Assembly (NCBI RefSeq): GCF_037975245.1
Contig: NC_092568.1
Span: 16,511,001-16,575,000, forward strand
Origin: Apostichopus japonicus
Taxonomy: Eukaryota; Echinodermata; Holothuroidea; Aspidochirotida; Stichopodidae
Direction: 5' to 3'
Length of the DNA stretch: 64,000 nt
The notes under the pieces are model-generated. The model made no database searches. It was given only the letters and a program-made list of their open reading frames with translations, and had not been told where the DNA came from. The translations under genes were made by a program, and so were the position numbers. Below, piece after piece: positions 26,740-40,988 of this stretch. Numbering within the stretch: position 1 is the stretch's first letter; each line of letters begins with the position of its first letter.

Positions 26740-28060
26740 GACCTTTGAGCACAAACAGCAGTGTTATTGTATTCCATAGTGTGGACCCACATATGGAGTA
26801 TCTAGAGTTTACCCAAACTTAATATTTTCAGTTGTTCATGCATAGATTGCAACAGTTGATCTCCGTTTGCCTGAAAGGACCTTTGACCTCCACAGAGTAG
26901 ATTAGAATCAGTGGCGGAGCATCCATATTGTCAGGGGGGGGCGAATGCCCCCCCCCCTGACGGACTCAGATGGACTGCTGGCGCCCTTTTCAGCTTTTTA
27001 CCATGTTTACTTATTCGAGATTATTTACTTTTTTATTGCGCTCTCATCTACCTATTGACATTTGTCACATTTTGTTGGCGATGACACCTATTTATTCTTC
27101 GTTTATCTGCAAATTAGTAGGCCAGGAAAGGGTCATTTCCGGCGATCTAGGAAGTATCTTTATTCAAAAAATTTCTGTACGCTCCGCGCCAACCTGTGGT
27201 GGCGCTCCGCTTAGAAAGTGTCGAAAAAGCGCCCCTACAGACCATTCTCGCCCCCCTTGACCAATACCCCTAGCTCCGCCACTGATTAGAATGATTGTAC
27301 TCACTAAGCTGAATCCATGTTGACCATCCTACATGCATAGCACATCCAATCTTTACTTAGAAGTTATTGTGCTAGTATATTTTCAGACTTAAGTTAACCT
27401 TTTTTTGACCTTGAATGAGCCTTGACCACAAAAAAAACAATTGCACTCAATAAGGTGGATCCATGTAACGGGTATGGCATTCATCCAAGGTTTATCATGA
27501 AAGCTTTCAGAGTTGGAACTCTGTAGGCCTTAAATGACCATACAGTTTACCTCCACAGAAAGCAATAGGATTCTTGTACCTTATATGGTGGACCCTCATA
27601 CATGAGTATAAAGTGCATCCAAGGTTCATTTTTTAAGATATCATGTGTACAAGGTTTCAGATTTCGACATTTGCTGACTCAAAATTATCTTTCACCACTT
27701 GCCAACCAAAAAGACTCTACTTAAATTACGAAATTGAATATACCTGTCAAAATGAAGTTCATCCAAGCTTTACTTTTGCAGCAATTGTGTATACAAGGTT
27801 TTCATACTAACTGACTACTGTTGATTTCAAGTGACCATCGACCGCCATCAACATTTTGATAGGGTTCTTTACTTACCAACTGGATCTACATACCAAGAAC
27901 GAACAGTATCCAAGTACTAGAGTTTGACCTCTGTTGATATGAAAGCTCATTTGAGGTCACCAGAGGTTAATGTCTGAAATGCTTGTAAACATGATAACTC
28001 CACAAGTAAAGCTGGGATGAACTTCATATTTAGTATCTCGTTCCACAATAGTGAGTAGAA
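26740..28060. repeat. Degenerate ~130 bp tandem array, interrupted by a MITE
   Basis: Recurring ordered blocks: GACCTTTGACCTCCAC, CAATAGGATTCTT, GTGGATCCA or GTGGACCC, TTCATCCAAG, TTTACTTTT and TACAAGGTTTTCA, at roughly 120-140 bp spacing. The units are strongly diverged. The MITE 26909-27284 sits inside the array with its 8 bp target duplication, and removing it restores the repeat order. Confidence 0.7.
26909..27284. mobile_element. hAT-type MITE, CAGTGGCGGAGC family, intact
   Basis: 376 bp, perfect terminal inverted repeats CAGTGGCGGAGC / GCTCCGCCACTG, and the perfect 8 bp target duplication ATTAGAAT (26901-26908 and 27285-27292). No transposase frame. The right arm has GGTCATTTCCGGCGATCTAG and the core GTACGCTCCGCGCCAAC (from 27177). 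Best-preserved member in the window. Confidence 0.93.
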
Positions 28061-28369
28061 AAACACATTAGTTTCTGGATGTTCAGCTTCTCTAGAAATG
28101 CTCATTGGCAAATTGATTTACACAATCGCACCAAAGAGATATTCTTGCCAGCGGGCCACCAAGCAATCTGCCCTTTCTCACCAGATTTCCATACAGCATT
28201 TGAATTGCTTGTTAGCTTGGGGTAGGAATCGAACCTACCTACTTTCAAGAATATCTGTTGTAGTGCACAACCTGAAATAATTATTTAATTTTGTTTTTAT
28301 TGTATATTTACAATTGAGTGGTAAGTTGAGAATTTTTACCATTCAAATATAAATTTTGACACCAGTAGT

Positions 28370-28525
28370 ATGTCTGCTAAACCAGTTGGAAGGCCCGTGA
28401 CTACCTTGCTTGGAAAAATAAAGTCGCAATTCAAGGACATTAATATTAACAGTTTCGAGGAAGCAATAAACCTTGCGCAAGATCGTAAAACGTGGCGAAG
28501 GTTAATCACTGAGCATGTCAAATAG
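28370..28525 (+). pseudogene. C-terminal tail of a non-LTR retrotransposon reverse transcriptase (fragment)
   Basis: A 51-codon frame ends with E-E-A-x-N-L-A-Q-D-R-K-T-W-R-R-L-I-T-E-H and a stop. L-A-Q-D-R-x-x-W-R is the usual ending of the reverse transcriptase of LINE-type elements. Nothing of the upstream polymerase domain is recognisable, so this is a 5'-truncated copy. The frame has no splice context that would make it a host exon. Confidence 0.55.
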
Positions 28526-29087
28526 ACGAGACTCAACTTACTACTACTACTAGTATGTCTGTTAAATAATATGACAAACCTTTTATTGTATCATATAAAG
28601 CTATTATTTGGCATTTGTTTCCAAATACCAATTATTAATTTCCTTCAACTTTAAAAGAAGTGATCTGATTTTTGTTTTCTTCTCCATGCAAGTGCTACTG
28701 TACTTCAGAATCAAACCATTAGTGGTGTAAACCTTTGCTGAGAGCTTCTTTTTTTTTGCTGGGGTAGCAAATGGGTCAAAGTAGTGAGGATGTAAAAAGG
28801 AATGTGGTGCAGGACTGCATGATAAAACACACAATAAAAGAAACAAATGTGTTACTACAGCATTAGTTGTTGATAGTCACATCTGGTCTAAGCACTTTGG
28901 AGAGTTTTACATTTACAGTACTTCATCATGTTAATATACACAGCCCGTTTACTTCACTTTAAATGAAGAAAGTTCTTCACAACATGTCATCCCAAAATAT
29001 TTTCCTCAAGTGACAAGACCTATGCCACCTACCAGAGAACTGGCTAGAACTATGTTTGGACTGGATCCCATTTTTCACTAAACAATT

Positions 29088-29555
29088 CCTTTAAGGATTT
29101 GATCAAAAATGTCTATCAAGGAAAAGCTCCAATCAATCAACTGTATGCATTTTTCATAAGTGTAGTTCCTCAGAATATATGTAACGATCTCAAACAATTT
29201 AGTTCTGTGCCTACACAATGTAAAAGTTGAACAGAATTTGACCACAAAATTTCTATTGTGTCAAGTTCTTTCATACCCCAAATTTGACACATTCATCAAT
29301 GAGCTTACTGTAAGTATACATACATTGAGTCTGGATACTGTTTTCTGTGCTCTGAACCTCTTAAGTTCAGGTCCCAGAGAGTAGTGATATCATGTTGAGG
29401 TAATTTTGGTTATTTGTTGGGATTTAGATTTCCAAATGCCAAAAATATGTGCAAAACTGTGGGTAGGGTGTTAAAAGTTAAAAAAACACAATTTGATCAT
29501 CACACACCTGAAATGGATTTAAACTTATGAAATATGTAACGCTGCCAAAAGTATT
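29088..29555 (+). mobile_element. GTGCGTCAATTA-family MITE, both ends lost
   Basis: Matches the interior of the element at 44214-44818 in the same orientation (AAGGATTTGATCAA..., TGACCACAAAAT, GTCAAGTTCTTTCATACCCC, GGTCCCAGAGAGTAGTG), but lacks the terminal GACGCAC blocks. Confidence 0.8.
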
Positions 29556-30007
29556 GGTGCTTTTTACGTGACCCGCCATGCGGGATACAAAACGTCACAG
29601 CCAAACAGCACTACCGAACCATCCCATTCTGACAAACGAAATTCAGGTCAAGCGAGCCAAAAAAAATAGTATTGGTTGCCTGATGTGTCCCCTACACTCT
29701 ACTAATACTAATAGTAATAATAGCCTATGCCTAGGTTCGTGTTGTATCCCAGGCTGTGGATAGTGTAAGTCAAATTACAAGCGTGTAACTGTACGCCAGG
29801 AACAATCAGTTTGCTATAACCTTGAACTAGGCTTACAAACCTCATACATCGAATCCGTCATTACTTCAGCCCAATGTTATCATAACTGAAATCTAAGTTA
29901 GGACTTACGTTAGCAAAGGGCCTAATTATGTCTAAATTTATCTAGCGTTAGGTACAGTTTACGCATGTACTAGGCCTACTACTAATACTATACTAGTCAC
30001 TAAGTAG

Positions 30008-30669
30008 TACAATACAATACAATACAAGTAGTAGTATAGTCAAGGCTTCATAATTGACGCACCCCCGTAATTGACGCACCTTCAGTTATTACTAGCAAAG
30101 ATACAGCAGGCAACCTAAACTTTTTGCAGTCAAGCAGAATGACACATTTTATGACTTGGATTCAACTTCAGCTATTTGCTGACCATATTGTTGTATTTTT
30201 TAAGCTTTTAACACCCTCCCACAGTTTTGCACATTTTTTTTGACATTTGGAAATCTTACTCCCTAAAAATAACCAAAATTACCTCAATATACTACCACTT
30301 CTCTCTGGGACCTGACCTGTCTGAGCTTAAAGGTTCAGAGCATAGCAAACAGCATCCAAAGTCAATGGATGTATACTTAGGCCTACACTACAGTTAGTTA
30401 ATCGACGAATGTGTCAATTTAGGGGTATGAAAGACCTTGACACAGCAGACATTTTGTGGCCAAATTCTGCTCAATTGTACGGTGCATAAGCACAGAACCT
30501 TAAATCTTTTGAGATCATAACATTTCTGAGGAACTACACATATGAAAAACACATACAGTTGAGTGATTTGGAGTTTTCCTTGATAGACATTGTTGATTAA
30601 ATCCTTAAGTGCGTCAATTATGAGCCCACCATGCTACAATACAATACAATACAATACAATACAATACAA
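30008..30669. repeat. (AATAC)n microsatellite on both sides of a MITE
   Basis: AATAC units at 30008-30027 and 30635-30669 border the element 30031-30635. The simplest reading is one microsatellite split by the insertion. Confidence 0.75.
30031..30635 (-). mobile_element. GTGCGTCAATTA-family MITE, full length
   Basis: Inverted ends: GTAGTATAGTCAAGGCTTC then ATAATTGACGCAC on the left, and GTGCGTCAATTATGAGCCC then ACCATGCTAC on the right. The left end doubles the TAATTGACGCACC block. It matches 44214-44818 in reverse complement. It encodes no protein. The superfamily is unclear because the target duplication is hidden in the (AATAC)n tract. Confidence 0.85.
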
Positions 30670-30871
30670 TTGTCAGTAGCCTAACTTAGGCTGGTAACGA
30701 TAGTGTTCGATTGCAAAACATACTCAGTTTTCTACTCAAGAAATTTTGCTCTCTGTCACTTTGCCAGTTTAATCCCAAAATCTATATAAACTGCTCTGAA
30801 AAGAAAGCCCTGGAACTTTCAGGAAAGGCAGCCAACCGATGTATACCGTCGCGCAATTGACCGAGTCTTAC

Positions 30872-30905
30872 AAGTTACAATTACGATAAAGTTACAATTA
30901 CGATA
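30872..30905. repeat. 17 bp direct repeat in the HSP70 upstream region
   Basis: AAGTTACAATTACGATA occurs twice in tandem, about 80 bp before the CCAAT box of the HSP70 promoter. Confidence 0.85.
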
Positions 30906-30983
30906 AACGATGTTGATGACGTAATTAGAATTATGGACAGAAAGGTCGAGAAACATCTAGCAGATCCGACAGAAGTCATTTGA

Positions 30984-31116
30984 CCAATCAGAGCTAAGTA
31001 TGTTGTAAGCCGCGAAATTTCCATCAAGAACAGTAGAACTTTCGCGAATCGAATCAACTCAAAACGTTTAGAACGTTCCAGTAACGTCTTTCTGTGTTTC
31101 ATTTCAACTTAAAAAG
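30984..31116 (+). promoter_or_regulatory. HSP70 promoter: CCAAT box, heat-shock elements, TATA-like box
   Basis: Upstream of the HSP70 start are CCAAT at 30984-30988 and GAAatTTC at 31014-31021. A three-unit heat-shock element GAActTTCgcGAA lies at 31036-31048, with one more GAA at 31051-31053, and GAAcgTTC lies at 31071-31078. A TATA-like TTAAAAAG at 31109-31116 would place the transcription start near 31140 and give a ~110 nt leader. The alternating GAA/TTC blocks match the HSF1 binding consensus, so heat or stress induction is expected. Occupancy is inferred. Confidence 0.7.
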
Positions 31117-31248
31117 CGAGAGATAGGGAGAGGAGAATCATTCGAAAACTGCAACAAGAGACGATAGCACGGCTGTACATGATATTCGAGTTGAACATTC
31201 GACAATATCATTTCAAATTTTATTCAGAAACGTAAGCAAAGTCACAAA

Positions 31249-34227
<2,979 letters not shown>

Positions 34228-35800
34228 TAAGTAAATTGGATTAAAGAAGTAAATGGAATGGATATTATCCATTAATATGCTAAAATTTTAAAAAAATTGT
34301 AACCTTATTTTCAAGCTACAAGAAGTTAATTTACTATAAGCTACAAAAGAAAGAAGTCGTCGCTGAGTCATTCCGTTTAGTTGCCTATACAGAGATCTTG
34401 ATTTTTTTAAAATAACTTGATGTTTCGAGATCTCAGACAAACCGTGCCTGGACCATCTGGGGTCGCAACACCATTTTTATCCGGGGTCGGGGGGGGGGGG
34501 GTAGCAATTAATGCCGTCCAGGGGAGGGGTGTTCCCTCTCTTTTAGAAAATTTGGTCAAGTGGAGGGTGCTGAAGTGCAACTTAACTATACATAGTGTTT
34601 CAATATTTTGCAAATTTGGAATCAATGTTGAACACTTTTCGACCGCACATATTATATATTTATGTATACAGTACACTAGGATTCTTTGTTATATTCCGTC
34701 TATACTAATGAAAGCAGGGGCTGAGCCCATTTGAATTTATTTGGAGGGGAATGGGATGGCGTTAGCCGGGAAGACAGAACCATATATAGTAACGCCCTGT
34801 ATTCGGTATACTGATTAATATTGTGCTACAATGTAGTGTATTTGAAGTAGTAGACGGTGCAACAAGTCACTATCATCAGGATCGGAAACGGAGTGATCTG
34901 ATATATTTACTTTGCTTTCATTATATTCCATGAAACAGACATTTCAGATTGATGCAAGTCATCAATGTCAGTTTGGATTTCATGATATATTGTATTCCTT
35001 TAAGTAAGTCAAGCACCTTAAAATGCTGCTTTAAAGCCTGTTTTTGTCAGTATTTCATTTTATGCGAATTTTTGTTTTAAAAACATTAGTTTTCTTACAA
35101 TTATCTTCTATATAGATACCTCTTAATTAAAACTAGTTATTGAGCTTCATGTAGAGAACAGGGTCCCCGGACGAAGACTTTACACAAGATGATAGCTTTG
35201 TAATCAATTGTAATACATGCATGGATAAACATGTTAACTGTTAGCACATATACTTTATAGACAGGAAAATATATAATTTAAAGTATGTATATGAATGTAT
35301 GTATAATGTATGTACGATGTTCCATGAAGAAAAGTATGTGTGTAAATAAACATGTAAAAAACAAATTTTATCTGCTTCTGCCTCTTAATTACTTTTTTGA
35401 AGACTTCTTCAAAATCCTCTCATTTACACATCCTGCTAGGCAAATAATTCGACCAACGCAGGGGTTGTATACTGTATATGCATCCAAGCTTTTGCGGTAA
35501 AAAATAGCCAAATGTTTTTGGATCTAATAATATTTTATCATAAAAGCGTCATCCAGACAGAACACTGACCTAGCGAGTACAGTGTATTAAATAGTGCATA
35601 CCATACAATAACATACATCTTGTAAATACAGAGGTAACGTGGAGAGGTGGCAGAGTAGTTTGGGTTGGGGTATATACAAAGGTCAAAGGGTATCTGAACT
35701 TGCAACTTTTAATGTGAAGTTGAAATGTCTGTTATACTTTGCGATCGCGTTGGTCCATCTTTGACATTACACCTGTATGCTTCAAGTCATGTGTGTCAAT
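34228..35800. other. HSP70 3' region, no further gene seen
   Basis: Starts with the HSP70 3' UTR; AATAAA at 35345 is a possible but distant poly(A) signal. Around 34440-34560 is a MITE-like stretch with GGGGTCG, a run of G and GTCCAGGGGAGGGGTG, but I found no matching ends. The rest is AT-rich and featureless. Confidence 0.5.
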
Positions 35801-35959
35801 CCAGGGGGAACGGGGGGACACGTCCCCCCACATTTCGATGGGTGGGGGACACACTATCAAATGTCCCCCTCCCCCACACATTTGGAAAAAGAGTAGTGTC
35901 GTGGCTCTATTTGGTTAGGGCTTACACATCTCAGGATTCATATCATCGAATATCACTCA

Positions 35960-36290
35960 ATGTTGCTGAATGGAGAATTCCACCCAGATCTCATGAGTTA
36001 CCCTGAGCTCTCCGACAGTCTTAAGCTTAGTAAGCTTAGTCTGCCTTCCTTTCGAGACCAGTTCCAGTCGTCGTCGGTTGAAGGGTACAGACAAATATTC
36101 AAGTCGATGAATCCAGCGGTACGGGCTATGTTTGGTGAAATCGAAGCTCTCTTGCGGTTGCTCCTCTCTCCTCCGCCAGTTCGACGGAAGCCGAGAGATC
36201 TGTTAGTGCTTTGAGGCGTTTGAAGACATGGCTACGGAGCACCATGACTCAACTAAGGCTGAACCATGTGATAGTGTGCCAATTTTCGCG
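35960..36290 (+). pseudogene. hAT transposase, C-terminal fragment, frameshifted
   Basis: The first frame reads FKSMNPAVRAMFGEIEALLRLLL. The neighbouring frame continues with EAERSVSALRRLKTWLRSTM and then TQLRLNHV. Together these are the hAT dimerisation region (E-R-S-x-S-A-L-R-R-L-K...R-L-N-H-V) of the ZMYM1/TTF-type transposase group. A frameshift near 36160 separates them. The upstream catalytic part is absent. It is a dead copy. Confidence 0.8.
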
Positions 36291-36519
36291 CACATGTGAA
36301 TGTGCATATCATATAGGCATGCAAATAACATACAATCATTTTTTCCCCGTCTTATTACCGAGTCCATATTGTTTATAATTATTGGGGAAGTCGTTACAAT
36401 ATTAATGGTAATTATAATATAAGTTTAACCACTGAAAAATACATTGCAAATTAGCTTTCTTTCAGTAGGTGCCCGAAAAGTTATCAGCACATTGTCTGAA
36501 TTTTCACAAAATAATTGGA

Positions 36520-37059
36520 TGGGGGGGGGGGGGGGGGGCTAGTGCAGTCGCGAAAGATTGTGTGTCTGATTGATACTGACCGTATCGTTTCCGAGTAGCG
36601 CGAGGGTGGGGCGGGGTACAAAGCAGCAGTTGGAATTTCTGGCTTCAAAACCCATCCAGTTGGATTTTCAGCCACTACACCCCAATCATCAGGCCTTAGC
36701 TACGTCCCTTTGTACACGTTGGTTATATAGTAGGCCTACGCTCCGACCAGAATTCACCCGATAACCAGATGCAGATCTACCTAGCAACCGAGGTAAAAGA
36801 AATAATCCACCAAAAATGTAGGTCGCATGAACTTTATTGCAGATTCCCTGAGTGACGAATTTGTAATTTTCTCCCGAAACACGCAATTTGATGGCTGCTA
36901 TCCCGCCTGGCAAGTGCCATCTCCAACGATCTGGCCAGGTATTGAAATCTGACATTTTTCTTTGTACGCTGCGCGCCAACGAATGGTGGCGCTCTACTTA
37001 CGGCCGGAATACTTGAATCGATTACGTCCCCCACGTTTAAAATCGGATTGACGCCCCTG
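36520..37059. mobile_element. MITE remnant with the shared right-arm core, right end GACGCCCCTG
   Basis: 36880-37059 resembles the right arm of the other MITEs: GGCAAGTGCCATCTCCAACGATCTGGCC, then the core GTACGCTGCGCGCCAAC (from 36964) and ATGGTGGCGCT, ending at GATTGACGCCCCTG. The left end is uncertain; a 19 base run of G (from ~36520) lies before it. No matching 8 bp flank was found. Confidence 0.5.
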
Positions 37060-37321
37060 CCTTAGACCGTATAGCAAGTTGTCACTCATGATTATTATCA
37101 TGCATCTTGTGTATGAGTGTAAGTACGTACAATTATATATATGATCCACATCGATATGGGTTCACTGGGTTTCCATTTGACCTGTTTCCTACAAGATTTC
37201 TAACCGTTAGATTTCTAACCGTCTAATTTGTTACTATATCACCAAAAAACGTCACAGACTTTAACCGAAAATAGTTTTTTTTTTCTCGAAATGAATTAGC
37301 TATAGACGGACCGCATCCGTA

Positions 37322-38530
37322 ATGAAATTTGGTTTTGAAAAGGAAAATAGGACTGTAGCAGTACTACCCGAGTATATCGACACACAGCAAACAATCACGC
37401 GATTGAACAAGTACCCCCGGAGCCCACCCGTCCAACAGACTCTTAATTTGGTTGCTGAACGCACATGTGTAGATTACATTATGTTGAGAGATGCTCTTGA
37501 CTGGCTGAACGACCTTGACAAACTTTACAAGCAAAGTGGCAAATACAAAACAAAGTTTCAGCACATTGCCACTGACCATGATCAAGCATCTCCAGCAAGT
37601 CTAGCAACTTTAAAACCATTATGTCCGACACGGTTTTTGTGTAGGCGCAAAGTTATTACATCTGCTGTAAGTCAGTACCCTGCAGCCATATTGGAAAGTT
37701 GCTTGAAATGGGACAGTTGGACAGGTCCAACACAGCAGTCAGAGCACTTAGTCTCTACGAGAAGGCCTATGATCCGGAAGGACTTACTTGGGACTTTCAG
37801 TAGCTGCCACTATTGTAGCACCACTGGAGCAACGTACCAGTATCTCCGAACTGAGTAGTCGTTCACTGCGATCTTCTCGGACACAGAGACAAGGATAACA
37901 GAGTATGGGCTTGAACCTCTGAAGTTACCTCGAGTCAGGACACCTCAAAGTGACTGTCTGGACCAGACTCGAGCCACCAAGCTGCAAAATAAAGTCTCAC
38001 TATAGGACGAGTTTTTTTTTTTTTTTTTTGGCTGACCATGACCATGACCCAGATTAGGGAGAGGGTTTAGCAGAACATCGGATAATGGGTTGGGGTGTAT
38101 AAACGCATGCAAGACATCCTGGTTAAACATGAGATGGACAAAGACCTGCAGCTTGATATGTATTCTGAACTTGATTTTGAGACACTGGACACTCAACTTA
38201 AGATGTTCATTAAGAATTTCAAGCCGAATACAATATTTCATGTTCGCGCATCTCTACGTGGAATGTCACCAGAAATGAGATCCCCTTTTCACCGGTTGAG
38301 CAGCTTCTAAGATTGCTACTGGTTTGCCCTGTGTCCTCATGCGAGGCACATAACGCTCATTAGGTGCCCTCAGACGTCTAAAATCATGGCTGAGGAGAAC
38401 ACTGACTCAGAAGAGATTAAACTGGGTTGCCGTGTGCAATGTACACAAACAACGCATGGAAAACATAGATATCACATTGGAAGCGAGAGAATTTGTGAGC
38501 ATGAACAATGCTAGAAACATGCATTTGGAA
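37322..38530 (+). pseudogene. hAT transposase (ZMYM1-like), decayed copy
   Basis: The 37322-37858 frame includes DALDWLNDLDKLYKQSGKYK and KPLCPTRFLCRRKV, the LCPTRW-type motif of hAT transposases. Nearby frames continue the protein: TYLGLSVAATIVAPLEQ (~37780), LQLDMYSELDFETLDTQLK (~38145), FSPVEQLLRLLLVCPVSS (~38287) and ALRRLKSWLRRTLTQKRLNW (~38370), then VAVCNVHKQRMENID. At least three frameshifts and several stops break it, so it is inactive. It carries its own dimerisation region, so it is a second copy distinct from 35960-36290. Confidence 0.85.
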
Positions 38531-38769
38531 GGCTTAGAAAAAATCCCATTGCTGGTGTGTTGAGAAAGACTTGTCATGTTGTATACCTATTGATGAAACT
38601 CCATCCTCTATTGCTTAGATATTATTCAGCTTTTAATTGTTTAACCTGTCTTTGTTCTAGCAAAGCTAGAATTATATCGTATTGAGTCCCCTAGAGTGCA
38701 CAAAATCGCTTGGCTTCCAGTGGCTTGGCCACCGGACACCAATAGTTGACCTGGACGGCACTCTCTACC

Positions 38770-39013
38770 CATGGGCGGCGATCACCCATGCCTTTAAAAG
38801 TGGCCCTCGCGATTTGTAATAAACAATGTATTTACAGTTAATATTTGTTTTCCAAAAAGGCCTGTCAAATTCGCATTTAGTTCCCTTGCTGGGCCCTTTC
38901 CTGACGCTTGAACCACTTTCTGGGTCCCCTTGACGTCCGCTATGACATAGTGCCCCCGGGGTAGCGGAGGAGGGCTGATAGAGGGTGCCCCTCTCTGCTC
39001 GAACAACCACCCC
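38770..39013. mobile_element. CATGGGCGGCGATC-ended MITE fragment
   Basis: Begins with CATGGGCGGCGATCA, the same left end as the element in ACP7 intron 1 (13376), but the interior differs and a matching right end was not found before the palindrome at 39014. Confidence 0.5.
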
Positions 39014-39039
39014 TCCTGAAAATGCGATTTTTGTATATA

Positions 39040-39076
<37 letters not shown>

Positions 39077-39101
39077 GTAACATATATATATATATATACG
39101 T

Positions 39102-39139
<38 letters not shown>

Positions 39140-39158
39140 CAAAATCGCATTTTCAGGA
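39014..39158. mobile_element. Palindromic element with a (TA)n loop
   Basis: Ends TCCTGAAAATGCGATTTTTG and its reverse complement CAAAATCGCATTTTCAGGA flank ~100 bp of TA repeats broken by two TACGTAACAT units. The arms can pair over ~23 bp with one gap. Fits a small foldback element; no target duplication could be fixed. Confidence 0.65.
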
Positions 39159-39901
39159 TGTGTGTGTGTAGCATATAAAGTTAAATAATTATTGGATCTG
39201 TGCATACAAGTCTTCCAACGTACCTGCTCAACCATCCATGTTGTTAGTAGATTCGTTTCCGAGCACCAAAAATTTGGCAATATTTTCATGATTCAAGTTT
39301 ATTATAACTATTATTATTATTTCTATCACCTCTGAGAAAGTTGCTTTGTTTTCGTTGATGATTTTTCTTTAAAGTTGATTTACAAGTTGACTCTGGTATC
39401 CTGTTAAATTTAATTTGCTTTGAAGAGGTGCACATTCTGTGGATAAAGCTAAGTCTGCATGGCAGCACTTTAAAGTGGTGTCTTTCTTCAGATGTGTTAA
39501 GAAGTTATTAAAAATGGAAAACCAGATTAAAAGTGGTGGTCAAAACAACTGCAATACATGCAAAGCACAGTTTTTTATGTGCCCTTTTTTCATTCTCGTC
39601 ATGTAAGAGACATTTTGCAGAAAACACATAACCTATACATGCAGCACTTTCAACTAGCCGTTTTCCTCAACATGTCTTGCAGATGTTAAACATAGAACAC
39701 ATGAGAACCGATTAAACAACAAATGGGTTCTCAGTACATTGTATGAATATGTAACATGGAGGAATGCTGGAGGATCATACACTGGAGCCCTGACTCAACT
39801 TCTGGACTGAAGGATCATTAGTCCATTTGTTAAGGTACGAACAGAGACTGTTTCTAGTGCTGTTGTGGTGCCCATATTACAACCAAGGTTTGTGTATCCT
39901 G

Positions 39902-40042
39902 GAGGGCATGTCCTTCCCCTAACCCCTTCCAACCTCCAGTTTTGTGAAAATAATATGATATATGCCACTTCCCAATAATAAGAAGTGCCATTTATATTAT
40001 GTAGAAAAGTACAATGTGTTTCTTGCATGTTTGATGTGCCCT
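39902..40042. repeat. Dispersed repeat, copy 2
   Basis: Same orientation and order of blocks as 24946-25083; see that entry. Confidence 0.8.
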
Positions 40043-40920
40043 TTGGTTATGTTGAAAAATAAACAATTTTGTAACCAAAAAAATCACAAAAAGAAGGGGC
40101 CCTATACCTATGTGCCTTATTAAAACACTTCATTTTGTGGTACAGAATGTACAAAGGATTAATTTTGTTTCAAGATAATATTGTGGCTGTCCCTTCAAAT
40201 CAAAGTCAGTATGACCAACTCCATTGAAGTCTGTGCTGGATGACATGTCTGCATGACAAACTGGTCAGATACACACTTTTCTGTCGGATGGGAACGTTTT
40301 GTTAAGTAGCGGAGATGTGGGGGGGGGGAGGGGGGTTGTATCAGTAAATGTCTGCAAAAGCTTACACCCTTGCCTCTGCCTTTAAATTAGAGCTTTATCA
40401 ATTTCGACCAAAAACGAACAGAGCAAGCGCAAACAAATTCCTTGTTTACTCAAAATGATATTTTGGGAAGTATTTAAACATATTAGCTGTATTCAGCAGG
40501 GTAAATAGGCTGTATCCGTTGACCGGGACCCGGGCCTGTGGAGGGCTCCATGACAAGTATGGAACATGATCGTTGTTTCCATGCAATTATTACTGTACAT
40601 CAGTGGTAGATGGGTAAATTACTTTTGATAATAAAAGAAAGGCACTGAGTAATTCAGTTGTTGCTATATAAGGAGACCTCACTATAAAGGACCAGAGGGG
40701 GTTAAGGCCTGACAACTTTTTATTGTGTAACAAATCTATAAGTTGGTGGCTTATATGACTGCTAAGTTAAGTCAACGTAGGTGTGTGTTCGAACAATGTT
40801 CGCATATTGACTATATAGGGAACAATCAACATTCAAAATTTAATACCTACCATTGTCTATTTTTCTCAGGTTCGTATAAAATCCTGCAGTATATATTACA
40901 TTGGTTTTTCCATCATGTCT

Positions 40921-40988
40921 GAATTAGGTAATATGAGATTAATTATCCAACCCGAATTAGGTATAATATGAGATTAATTATCCAACCC
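40921..40988. repeat. 33-35 bp tandem duplication
   Basis: Two units GAATTAGGTA...ATCCAACCC follow each other, the second with a 2 bp insertion. Confidence 0.9.

Noticed and set aside
35802-37059. One long hAT element with CAGGGG ... CCCCTG ends
   Set aside because: Only six bases match at the ends and the outer 8 bp (TGTCAATC versus CCTTAGAC) differ, so a single intact element is not supported.
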